Source of the DNA: a virus
Length of the DNA: 64,000 bases
Virus record (IMG/VR): IMGVR_UViG_3300050821_018050
Span: 62,001-126,000 of that record
Direction: 5' to 3' (one strand)
A program made the position numbers and the translations under genes. The notes below the pieces were generated by a model. The model was not told the origin of the DNA and did no database searches. It saw only the letters and a list, made by a program, of their open reading frames with translations. Shown here in pieces: positions 53,252 to 60,190 of the stretch (its first letter is position 1; every line of letters starts with the position of its first letter).

Positions 53252-53442
53252 TTGCCGTAACCCACCTCAAACCTGAATTCACGATCTCCAGGCCTGAGAG
53301 CATTAAGCGGTGATTCGGTTATGGCAACCCAATCACAAGACATAAAGGTTGGTAATCTAGTTTGGCTCAGCCACCCACTAATCTTATTATCTGCCCCGCT
53401 TGGACCATCACACCATCCGGCCAAATAAGAATAAGGTTTCAT
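53248..53442 (-). CDS. Array protein, aromatic-start type, 64 aa
   Basis: MKPYSYLAGWCDGPSGADNK, SCDWVAITESPLNA, ends FRFEVGYGK. Confidence 0.65.
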   Translation of the reverse strand: MKPYSYLAGWCDGPSGADNKISGWLSQTRLPTFMSCDWVAITESPLNALRPGDREFRFEVGYGK

Positions 53443-53444
53443 AC

Positions 53445-53669
53445 TTAACAATCATCGCCATCTATAAAATTTTGAATCAAATCATGCAAATATTTTTTCC
53501 AGCTACCTAAAACTCCAGAAATACCTAAAATACTAACTCCCGCTGTCGAGATGGCTATTCCAATAAAAGTTAATGACAGATAAGTTAAAAATAGGGGCAG
53601 CCCTACCAACAAAGCCACTAAGATCCCGATCGTTGCTCTCACATAAATTTTGATGTTTTTAAGAAGCAT
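53445..53669 (-). CDS. Two-span membrane protein, 74 aa
   Basis: MLLKNIKIYVRATIGILVAL: spans about 11-35 and 38-58, then a polar acidic tail (FIDGDDC). Holin-sized. Confidence 0.65.
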   Translation of the reverse strand: MLLKNIKIYVRATIGILVALLVGLPLFLTYLSLTFIGIAISTAGVSILGISGVLGSWKKYLHDLIQNFIDGDDC

Positions 53670-53917
53670 TATTTTCTCCACCAAGGCAGTTTTGCTTGGA
53701 GATCCCGAATTTGATCTTGTGCTTCCCTAAGCTGTTTCGTTAGCCACATATTTTGTGACGCCAATTCGTGGCACCGAATTTCCCATCGTTTAATGGCATG
53801 AGCCATTTTTCTCAAATGACTTCTACGACTCAAAGCCCGCTGTTCTTTGTGCTTTTTATTAAGCTCTGCGTGAGTAAGCTTATCTTCAGATTTTTCATTA
53901 GGTTTTGGCTTTAGCAT
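53669..53917 (-). CDS. Basic coiled-coil protein, 82 aa
   Basis: MLKPKPNEKSEDKLTHAELN; two long helices with heptads (ASQNMWLTKQLREAQDQIRD). TAATG with the membrane protein downstream, possibly its partner. Confidence 0.65.
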   Translation of the reverse strand: MLKPKPNEKSEDKLTHAELNKKHKEQRALSRRSHLRKMAHAIKRWEIRCHELASQNMWLTKQLREAQDQIRDLQAKLPWWRK

Positions 53918-54329
53918 TGATCGGAACCTTCTTCTCTACTAGAGACTGTTTATTCGTATCTTGTAATTGGATGACAATATTTTTAACATACTCTGGAGAA
54001 TCGAGATTTTCATAAAGATCTGGAATATTAACGCCAAATCGTTTTAATGCATAATATGCACCTCTATCTGCACGCATAAATTTTGAAGCGGTCTCATGTG
54101 TAAAAACCTTCATTAGTGCAGTAGAATAATCCAAAGTTTTAATAATATAGGTGTTTTTTTTACTGGAAGGAACCATGTGTTGACAAAATTCATCAAGCTT
54201 TCCCCTAGAATAGGCTGCTGTGTAACTATTAACATGTTTTTTCTGCCATTCGCTTCGACTATTATATTTTAATGCTATCTTATGTATTTCGGCATCCGGC
54301 CAACATTTATACTGTTGTCTTTTTTTCAT
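53898..54329 (-). CDS. Homing-endonuclease-type DNA-binding repeat protein without nuclease
   Basis: 143 aa. Residues 8-53 form one copy of the repeat found in the two endonucleases (CWPDAEIHKIALKYNSRSEW, YTAAYSRGKLDEFCQHM). The rest (STALMKVFTHETASKFMRA, RGAYYALKRFG) looks like another helical DNA-binding part. No GIY-YIG or Vsr catalytic motifs, so either an endonuclease remnant or a domesticated DNA-binding protein. Confidence 0.7.
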   Translation of the reverse strand: MKKRQQYKCWPDAEIHKIALKYNSRSEWQKKHVNSYTAAYSRGKLDEFCQHMVPSSKKNTYIIKTLDYSTALMKVFTHETASKFMRADRGAYYALKRFGVNIPDLYENLDSPEYVKNIVIQLQDTNKQSLVEKKVPINAKAKT

Positions 54330-54586
54330 TTTTTAGCGCCCTTCTTTTTGGATTTTTTCGCTAATGTTAATTTTCTTTTTAATTCTAAGTTTTCGTTAAA
54401 AAGTCGATCGACTTCATTCGTTAAGTCATAACGTATTCGACGTAAGGCGGAGGTGCGTAAACGATAATATAATTTCCAATCAGTGTTATACTGAACCGAT
54501 TTTTCTAATTTTTTAAATTCACTAAATAATAAGTGAATTACGTAAGCCCCCGATAACCCCAGCAATGTATATAAAACGATTTCCAT
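54326..54586 (-). CDS. Membrane-anchored coiled-coil protein, 86 aa
   Basis: N-terminal span (VLYTLLGLSGAYVIHLLF) then a long charged helix ending in KKSKKKGAKK. Inner-membrane-spanin-like topology. Confidence 0.65.
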   Translation of the reverse strand: MEIVLYTLLGLSGAYVIHLLFSEFKKLEKSVQYNTDWKLYYRLRTSALRRIRYDLTNEVDRLFNENLELKRKLTLAKKSKKKGAKK

Positions 54587-54608
54587 ATTTTCTCCATTTA
54601 TAATGCGG

Positions 54609-54851
54609 TTAATTCCGCAAGACTGTTAAAATTTCTCTTGCAAAAATACCCACGCCGAAGCCAAATATGCCTATCATCCAAAAAGCAATAATGACTATAC
54701 CCGCAGCTCTTTGCCGAGTCGGACTTTTAATAAATGATGTTTGTCCATCGCTTGATGGTCGAAGAGGTTGCGGCCTTCCATTTGTTTGCAATTTACGAGT
54801 GGGACAGCTCGTTTTATGGTAATCTTCGGTGCATCCACAAGGAAAAATCAT
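54609..54851 (-). CDS. C-terminally anchored Cys-rich protein, 80 aa
   Basis: MIFPCGCTEDYHKTSCPTRK gives C-x-C...H...C, a metal site; a basic linker leads to one span (GIVIIAFWMIGIFGFGVGIF). Confidence 0.65.
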   Translation of the reverse strand: MIFPCGCTEDYHKTSCPTRKLQTNGRPQPLRPSSDGQTSFIKSPTRQRAAGIVIIAFWMIGIFGFGVGIFAREILTVLRN

Positions 54852-55195
54852 TTTTTGCCTTTCTTTTTAGGCTGTTTGATTTTTCTCTCTAACCGTTTAA
54901 TGCGGCGTTCATAAATTTCTTCATTTCCGTTAGCTACTTTAACTTGGAGATCTAAAAAATCTATCTTTTGTGTCAATTCGTAATTCATTTTATTGCTTTC
55001 AACCAAAGATTTATTCAACTCTTCGATATTATAATAAAGCTGTTTCATGATCAAATGTTGTTTTGAACCACTTTCCTTCCAAAATTCCGCATCTGTAAGT
55101 CTTTGAACACTAAGCTCTTGTGTATCTATAATTTTAGAGTATTGAATCAAACATATACCAAATAAAGCTGCTGATAAAATTAATAAAAAAGTCAT
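54848..55195 (-). CDS. Membrane-anchored coiled-coil protein, 115 aa (spanin-like)
   Basis: MTFLLILSAALFGICLIQYS anchors a coiled coil (YYNIEELNKSLVESNKMNYE, LTQKIDFLDLQ) with a Lys-rich end. Size and layout fit an inner-membrane spanin, though a paired lipoprotein is not adjacent. Confidence 0.65.
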   Translation of the reverse strand: MTFLLILSAALFGICLIQYSKIIDTQELSVQRLTDAEFWKESGSKQHLIMKQLYYNIEELNKSLVESNKMNYELTQKIDFLDLQVKVANGNEEIYERRIKRLERKIKQPKKKGKK

Positions 55196-55452
55196 TTTCG
55201 TTCTCCATACGTAGCCATTAGTTCACCAAAATTCATAGTTTTTACAAATTCATTGGTGCGAGTATCAAACCATTTGCCATCACGCTTGACTAAATAACTC
55301 GGCCATTCACCGTAGGTAGCGCGATGGCACCCACTTCTGGGTCGATGGCCGCCCATGGCAATAGATCTTTCGAAGCCGCCCAGCATTGCAATGAGAATAA
55401 ATGGAGACAGTCCCAACGTCACAAGACCAGCGATAAATAAGATTTCATGCAT
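55192..55452 (-). CDS. Membrane-anchored small protein, 86 aa
   Basis: N-terminal spans (MHEILFIAGLVTLGLSPFIL), then a soluble part with YLVKRDGKWFDTRTNEFV. Coupled with the coiled-coil gene downstream. Confidence 0.65.
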   Translation of the reverse strand: MHEILFIAGLVTLGLSPFILIAMLGGFERSIAMGGHRPRSGCHRATYGEWPSYLVKRDGKWFDTRTNEFVKTMNFGELMATYGERK

Positions 55453-55555
55453 AATAATTATCGTATCCTATTGTAAATAAAAATGCAACATCTTTATTCT
55501 GGAATAATTTGATGTGCAATCCGTTACGATTTCGCCATGTATAACTTATGGACAT
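55445..55555 (-). CDS. Array protein, 36 aa
   Basis: MSISYTWRNRNGLHIKLFQN, DVAFLFTIGYDNYYA. Confidence 0.6.
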   Translation of the reverse strand: MSISYTWRNRNGLHIKLFQNKDVAFLFTIGYDNYYA

Positions 55556-55716
55556 TTTAAAGTACTCAATTCTTCATCCAGCTCTATTTTATAGATAGGC
55601 TCATAATATTTTTTCCAAACGCCATTCTCTGCGCTAAATATTTTCCACAATGCCGCAATATCTCTAAGTCTACGATCCGGTAGATAATAAGGTCCATCGA
55701 TACAAAAACTTTTCAT
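55546..55716 (-). CDS. Array protein, 56 aa
   Basis: MKSFCIDGPYYLPDRRLRDI, VWKKYYEPIYKIELDEE. Confidence 0.6.
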   Translation of the reverse strand: MKSFCIDGPYYLPDRRLRDIAALWKIFSAENGVWKKYYEPIYKIELDEELSTLKCP

Positions 55717-55889
55717 TCACCGCTGGCCTGTAGGCAACCTGTGCCAAAAGTTTTAAAAAGTTTCTTTAATTCTTTATCTTCTGTGATTTTAGCTTTTTGG
55801 CATGCAGCCAAAGTAGGATATCTGTGATAACCTGATTGATAGCCGCCCCCAGACAAAGTAATAAAAACGTAAAGAATCCAAGGAGTCAT
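55713..55889 (-). CDS. Small secreted-type protein with two Cys, 58 aa
   Basis: MTPWILYVFITLSGGGYQSG: short hydrophobic N-terminus, then AACQKAKI and GTGCLQASGE. One disulfide possible. Ribosome site AAGAA is weak. Confidence 0.6.
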   Translation of the reverse strand: MTPWILYVFITLSGGGYQSGYHRYPTLAACQKAKITEDKELKKLFKTFGTGCLQASGE

Positions 55890-56062
55890 TTCTTTTTCAC
55901 TTTCAGTAACTTAATGCAAGTTTTACAAGTGACATATTTTTTAGTTTTGCGGCAACAGGCAGCGCGGTCAGGGTTCTTTTCTTCTAAAACGATATTTGGA
56001 TTACCGCAAAGATGTTCGGTAGGTGTGTCTTCGATAAAAAAGTGACGTACTGGTTTTTTCAT
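55886..56062 (-). CDS. Zinc-binding mini-protein, 58 aa
   Basis: MKKPVRHFFIEDTPTEHLCG, AACCRKTKKYVTCKTCIKLL: H, C, CC, C-x-x-C arranged as a one-zinc ribbon; basic tail. Confidence 0.7.
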   Translation of the reverse strand: MKKPVRHFFIEDTPTEHLCGNPNIVLEEKNPDRAACCRKTKKYVTCKTCIKLLKVKKK

Positions 56063-56271
56063 TTTAGTCCTTTAATCGGATCTTTATACCCGATGAATTT
56101 GAGTTTATTTTTAACGGCGAACTTGTATGGGAAACAATTTAAGATTTTAAAGGTAGGTTTACCGTAATGCAATTGCGAATGCATGACCGTTTCACCGCCA
56201 CAATAGCATTTTTGGACTAAAAAGAATTGTTTGGTCTTAAGGTTCTGATAATAACGATTTTTGTTGGCCAT
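56059..56271 (-). CDS. Small basic protein, 70 aa
   Basis: MANKNRYYQNLKTKQFFLVQ, KCYCGGETVMHS, YKFAVKNKLKFIG. Possible C-x-C metal ligand. Confidence 0.65.
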   Translation of the reverse strand: MANKNRYYQNLKTKQFFLVQKCYCGGETVMHSQLHYGKPTFKILNCFPYKFAVKNKLKFIGYKDPIKGLK

Positions 56272-56272
56272 A

Positions 56273-56635
56273 TTAATAATCCTCTTCGAGAAATGTGTTG
56301 ATCCAAATCTGATTATCCTGGTAGGTTAATCCGGTAACTTTAAGCTGAGATGCGTTTCCCCATTTAGATGCCCAAACTGGTGTTTTTGAATTATAAGTAA
56401 ATTCTCCACCTTTATATCCAGTAAATTCTTTACCATTTAATGCTTCTTCAAGTTGTGCAATTAATGTACCAACCGTATTAAAATCGTTTGTTGTGGGTAC
56501 CAGAGCCACATGGTCGTAATAGCCTCTATAACTGCTAATGTCGCCTAAATTAACGGTTTCACCGTAATATTTGGTAACTACTGGATAATTAAGATTAAAT
56601 TTTTTGAGTTCATCTACAAGTTGTCCTAATCTCAT
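56273..56635 (-). CDS. Conserved-type protein, 120 aa
   Basis: MRLGQLVDELKKFNLNYPVV, DISSYRGYYDHVALVP, TVGTLIAQLEEALNGKEFTG, YKGGEFTYNSKTPVWASKWG. I recall the S-x-R-G-Y-Y-D and G-Y-K-G-G-E-F-x-M/Y motifs from a widespread uncharacterised phage family. Function unknown. TAATG with the upstream micropeptide. Confidence 0.8.
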   Translation of the reverse strand: MRLGQLVDELKKFNLNYPVVTKYYGETVNLGDISSYRGYYDHVALVPTTNDFNTVGTLIAQLEEALNGKEFTGYKGGEFTYNSKTPVWASKWGNASQLKVTGLTYQDNQIWINTFLEEDY

Positions 56636-56748
56636 TATTTTTCCTTCCTGCCCCGAATTCTATATGAGGCGTCCATGGCAGCTAATACAACATTAGATCC
56701 TATTAACAGGAAAATAGAAAGACCGGGGTGCTGTAAAAAGAATTCCAA
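56635..56748 (-). CDS. Membrane micropeptide, 37 aa, TTG start
   Basis: TTG after AAAGG. MEFFLQHPGLSIFLLIGSNV: one span, basic end RGRKEK. First gene of block C, behind the structured leader. Confidence 0.6.
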   Translation of the reverse strand: MEFFLQHPGLSIFLLIGSNVVLAAMDASYRIRGRKEK

Positions 56749-56767
56749 TGGCTACCTTTCAAAAGTT

Positions 56768-56858
56768 AGGCGCTAGAGTCCGCTTGGATTGGTCTGCCAC
56801 CCAATAACTTCGAAAGGGGGATTAAGAGGTGAGGTAGCAGACTTGCACTCCAGCGCCT
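56768..56858 (-). ncRNA. Structured RNA or leader with anti-Shine-Dalgarno-like loop
   Basis: Read on the minus strand, 91 nt. Nt 1-12 pair with 80-91 and nt 17-26 pair with 58-67; each helix needs one G-U pair on this strand but an A-C mismatch on the other, so the minus strand is the folding one. The 31-nt terminal loop holds UCACCUCUUA, close to the 16S rRNA end UCACCUCCUUA. The predicted start of transcription from 56865 falls on nt 1. Could be a 5' leader of block C or a free small RNA. No tRNA fold. Confidence 0.6.
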
Positions 56859-56864
56859 ACAATA

Positions 56865-56893
56865 AGAATACCATGGATTTGGCAGAAAAGCAA
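56865..56893 (-). promoter_or_regulatory. Sigma-70-like promoter for the RNA and block C
   Basis: Minus strand: TTGCTT, 17 bp ending TGG (extended -10), TATTCT, 6 nt, then the first base of the structured RNA (56858). Confidence 0.65.
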
Positions 56894-56905
56894 GAACAAA
56901 ATTTA

Positions 56906-56914
56906 CCTAATATT
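56906..56914 (+). promoter_or_regulatory. CCTAATATT motif, candidate late promoter for the fibre operon
   Basis: Exact nonamer only 7 nt before the ATG at 56922 (5 nt with TTG 56919), so this mRNA would be nearly leaderless. Confidence 0.6.
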
Positions 56915-56921
56915 TCAATTG

Positions 56922-57566
56922 ATGTCTGTTCAAAAAGTGGATTCCCTTATCATCGGTAAAGGGGCGATTAATTCTAATGCCCAATCAGCTCAAATCTTCG
57001 CTTCAACGCTGGCTGTAGGCGTTTATAGCGCTTCTACGTCGTATGTGGATCAGGCATGTGTTGAATATTCCGGTGCTATTTATCGTTCTATAGGCGGCTC
57101 TAATCTGGGCAATACACCTTCTTCGAGCCCTACTGTTTGGGAAGTCATAATCAAAACGATTCAAGACGGAGATGCGTGTTTTGTCGTAAATAGTGGGAAT
57201 TCTGATTTACAGATCCGATTAAACGGCGTTTGGTCATCCTTTGGCGGCAAACCATACAGTCTCTCTTTAAACGATAATCAGACATCACCGATTGCGGCCT
57301 TTAGTTATCCAGGGTCTGCGATGCCATATGCCATTTTAGAGGTTCGCGTCCGAAGAAACAACGGATTCTCTTCAGCAAAAGTTTACACATACAATGTTGT
57401 GACCGATGGGTCTAACGTGCAATATTCCTCATCTGGTGTTGACCTTGGAGTTGATACGGGAGTTACTTTTACCGTCGCCATAGTTACCGGTCAAGTTCAA
57501 TTCCAATATACATCCACTAACTTAGGTCAAAGCATTCAACTTGACTATAGCATAAAAGGATTTTAA
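56922..57566 (+). CDS. Tail fibre or fibre-attachment protein
   Basis: 214 aa from ATG 56922 (a TTG precedes it). Residues about 35-78 hold a carbohydrate-binding-like module (GVYSASTSYVDQACVEYSGA, then YRSIG and W). From about 110 to the end is a beta-sandwich that recurs in the next fibres (LSLNDNQTS, DLGVDTGVTF, VQFQYTST). First gene of the fibre operon. Confidence 0.7.
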   Translation: MSVQKVDSLIIGKGAINSNAQSAQIFASTLAVGVYSASTSYVDQACVEYSGAIYRSIGGSNLGNTPSSSPTVWEVIIKTIQDGDACFVVNSGNSDLQIRLNGVWSSFGGKPYSLSLNDNQTSPIAAFSYPGSAMPYAILEVRVRRNNGFSSAKVYTYNVVTDGSNVQYSSSGVDLGVDTGVTFTVAIVTGQVQFQYTSTNLGQSIQLDYSIKGF

Positions 57567-57568
57567 GT

Positions 57569-58873
57569 ATGTCTCAAATACCACCAAATCAAGGAGCAAT
57601 TAAGTCGTCAGAAATAGCTACTGATTCTGCGATCTCGGCCATTGGCTCTACTTCTGGGACCGATCTATTTTCTGTTGTTGGACAAATACAACAATTAGCT
57701 CTTGATGCTTTCTTTAAACAAAGTCTTTCGCCTTTTTCTTTGGGTGAGCTTTTTTGGGACGGCACGCAGGTTTTCTTTAATCAAAATGGTCGCGGCAATA
57801 ATTTAATGGTTCGGGTTTTACAGACTCAAGATGCTTCGCTAAGAACGATCGATCTAATGATGACCGGAAGTAATTCTGGAAACACTGCAACAACTTTTTT
57901 CAATATTCCTCTAAATAATAATGATCTAATGTATCTTGAAATTGATAGAGCTACACTATTATCAGCGCCAGGTGGGATCTTAACGATTCAAAATAACGCT
58001 TCGGGTGGATCTTTGGTGGCCGGAAAAACTTTAAAAGTTATTAATATGACTTCTTCCACCGGATTGCCTCAATTAACTTCTATGCTGGACGGCACGGGCA
58101 CTTCTTTGTATATTCCTATCGCTTATCGTTATGATTGGACTGACGGAGTTACAAATTTTCAAGATTTAAATTGGGCCATTAATCGTGAACGCTGGCCAAT
58201 GAATACAATTTCTTATCTGGGTACTCCTGTTGCAGGAGGAATTGAGCCGACCGGAACAGGATTAGATTTCTGGGGTCCAACTGCTCCGGTGGGTTACGTT
58301 ATGGCGTCTGGAAGAACAATTGGTAATGCTGGTACTAATGCATCCGAACGTGCAAATTCTGATACTGCCGCTTTATTTACTTTATTTTGGACTAATTATT
58401 CTGATGCTACATTACCGATGTACACAAATTCAGGATTCCCTCAAGCTCGCGGAGCCAGCGCGGCTGCTGATTTTGCAGCTAGTATGTTAATGACCATTCC
58501 TGATAAGCGCGGCAGAGTTTCTGTCGGAAAAGATGACATGGGCGGAACTGCAGCAAATAGAATTACTGCTGGCGGATCTGGCGTTCCGGGCACAACTCTT
58601 GGCGGCGCTGGTGGTGAAGAAACGCACACTCTATCACAAGGGGAGATGCCCGTTCACGCACATTCAGTTAACGATCCATCTCACGCTCATAATCTTCAAT
58701 CTCAAAATGGTGGTGGCGGTAATCCTGGAAGCAATTATGGTACTGGCGCTAACGCATTAACTTGGCATACCGCTGCTGCAGTAACAGGCATATCGCTTAA
58801 TAATGCTGGTGGTGGTGCCCCACACAATAATACTCAGCCAACAATAATTTGTAATTACATTATCAAGCTTTAA
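57569..58873 (+). CDS. Short tail fibre with phage collar domain
   Basis: 434 aa. N-terminal half beta-rich; residues about 228-434 form a tail-collar / T4 gp12-like receptor-binding tip: FWGPTAPVGYVMASGRTIG, IPDKRGRVSVGKDDMGG, then H-x-H motifs (MPVHAHSVND, SHAHN) and the closing HNNTQPTIICNYIIKL. The His pairs would bind metal along the trimer axis as in T4 gp12. Probably the irreversible receptor-binding fibre. 2 nt after the previous stop. Confidence 0.88.
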   Translation: MSQIPPNQGAIKSSEIATDSAISAIGSTSGTDLFSVVGQIQQLALDAFFKQSLSPFSLGELFWDGTQVFFNQNGRGNNLMVRVLQTQDASLRTIDLMMTGSNSGNTATTFFNIPLNNNDLMYLEIDRATLLSAPGGILTIQNNASGGSLVAGKTLKVINMTSSTGLPQLTSMLDGTGTSLYIPIAYRYDWTDGVTNFQDLNWAINRERWPMNTISYLGTPVAGGIEPTGTGLDFWGPTAPVGYVMASGRTIGNAGTNASERANSDTAALFTLFWTNYSDATLPMYTNSGFPQARGASAAADFAASMLMTIPDKRGRVSVGKDDMGGTAANRITAGGSGVPGTTLGGAGGEETHTLSQGEMPVHAHSVNDPSHAHNLQSQNGGGGNPGSNYGTGANALTWHTAAAVTGISLNNAGGGAPHNNTQPTIICNYIIKL

Positions 58874-58882
58874 AGGTTAACT

Positions 58883-60181
58883 ATGGAAAATAATTTTCGC
58901 CGGTTTGAGGGCGGCTTCAGCGTAAAAGGAACTTTTTCAAGCGATCCGGCACAAGGAACGTCTGGAGACGTATATTATAACACCACCTTAAATACTTTTA
59001 AATATTATAATGGAACGCATTGGGCACCAATGGGTGGCGGATCTGGTGGAGTAATTAAAGTAACTTTAATTGATCAAGTTACTTCAAGTCTGCCTTCTTC
59101 TACGCCTTACACTATTGACTCAGTGGCATTAGCTGATCAAGATACTGTTCTTTTCACTAATTTAACGAGTGGAGCAAATGAAATTTATCAAGCAAGTATT
59201 TCTGGGTCCACGATTACTTGGACTCTTACTACTCCATTTGCCGGAGGATTGAACGCGGCTCCTGCAGCAAGCGATCAGGTTATTATTGCTCAGGGTACTG
59301 CATTTGCCCAACAAGTCGGCACATTCAATGGCACTAATTGGGCATTTAATCAATACGTAAGATATTTTAATGGATTAGATTATTGGGAGCAATCTGCTAC
59401 ACAAACATCAAATTTAATTGACAATAATCAAAATGATGTTTTTACGATGAACGTAAGTGGATCTGAAAATCTTAAAGTAGATTATTCTGTTTCAAGGGGT
59501 GGCACTAAATCTGTCGGTACTCTTCATATTACTTCAGATGATACCAATGTAAGTTTGGCTGATACCGGAACCGATCTTGGTGATACCGGAGTAAGCTTCT
59601 CTGCGTTAGTTATTTCTGGTGTTTTACACGTACAATATACCACAACGTCTACCGGTTTTGCTGGTGTAATGAAATATGACATCAAGCGCTGGTCGGACGC
59701 CCCTGGTGGGCCTGCGGGAGTGCCTTCTTATACAGGTGGAACATCTGGGATCGGCGCAGCCGGTACCAATACACAAGTTCAATACAATGATTCTGGTGAT
59801 CTAGGAGCTGACGCAAATTTTACATGGGATAAAACTACACAAATGCTTCAAGTAGGCGGTCAAGTGGTAAGTTCTGTTAACAGTTTGACATTACTAGATA
59901 ATCAACCGACAGATCAACCGCTTTTCTCATATAATGCAGCAGCTTATCCTAATATGATAGTCAACTACAGCATCGCTCGTGGGGGAGATGTAGAAGTAGG
60001 CCGCATGTTACTTCCAAACAATGGTACGACAGTTGTAATTACTACTGAATCATCATTTACAGGAGTTGTGGGCATAAATTTTTCGGCAATAATTTCAGGG
60101 GGCAACGTACAGGTACAGTACACAAGCTCATCAACAGGTTCCGGGGGAACTTTTCAGTACTACATCAACGCGTGGGCGTAA
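58883..60181 (+). CDS. Tail fibre with two copies of a beta-sandwich domain
   Basis: 432 aa. N-terminal module (GTSGDVYYNTTLNTFKYYNG, HWAPM) shared with the next two fibres. Two tandem copies of a domain at about 185-275 and 330-432 (LIDNNQ/LLDNQ, VDYSVSRGG/VNYSIARGG, GVSFSA/GINFSA, VQYT). Its ribosome site is AAAGG. Confidence 0.75.
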   Translation: MENNFRRFEGGFSVKGTFSSDPAQGTSGDVYYNTTLNTFKYYNGTHWAPMGGGSGGVIKVTLIDQVTSSLPSSTPYTIDSVALADQDTVLFTNLTSGANEIYQASISGSTITWTLTTPFAGGLNAAPAASDQVIIAQGTAFAQQVGTFNGTNWAFNQYVRYFNGLDYWEQSATQTSNLIDNNQNDVFTMNVSGSENLKVDYSVSRGGTKSVGTLHITSDDTNVSLADTGTDLGDTGVSFSALVISGVLHVQYTTTSTGFAGVMKYDIKRWSDAPGGPAGVPSYTGGTSGIGAAGTNTQVQYNDSGDLGADANFTWDKTTQMLQVGGQVVSSVNSLTLLDNQPTDQPLFSYNAAAYPNMIVNYSIARGGDVEVGRMLLPNNGTTVVITTESSFTGVVGINFSAIISGGNVQVQYTSSSTGSGGTFQYYINAWA

Positions 60182-60190
60182 GGAATTTTT

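Larger units (their letters stand above)
45449..56748 (-). other. Block C: about 63 small minus-strand genes
   Basis: 11.3 kb read from the promoter at 56865 with further promoters at 47172 and 51369. The first genes transcribed (56.7-53.7 kb) are mostly larger, non-array proteins; the later part (53.7-45.4 kb) is mainly Trp/Tyr-rich array proteins with an Rrf2 regulator inside. Confidence 0.75.

Noticed and set aside
56810-56840. Ribosome-site-like plus-strand sequence TAAGAGGTGAGGT as the start of a plus gene
   Set aside because: No open frame of useful length follows; it is better explained as the complement of the RNA loop.
56768-56858. tRNA gene
   Set aside because: A 7-bp outer stem and TTCGAAA are present, but there is no T-arm, D-arm or anticodon arm; the sequence folds as one long hairpin.
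10676-56918. CRISPR array or tandem DNA repeats
   Set aside because: The regular 150-170 bp spacing comes from tiny genes; no repeated 25-40-mer spacers were seen.
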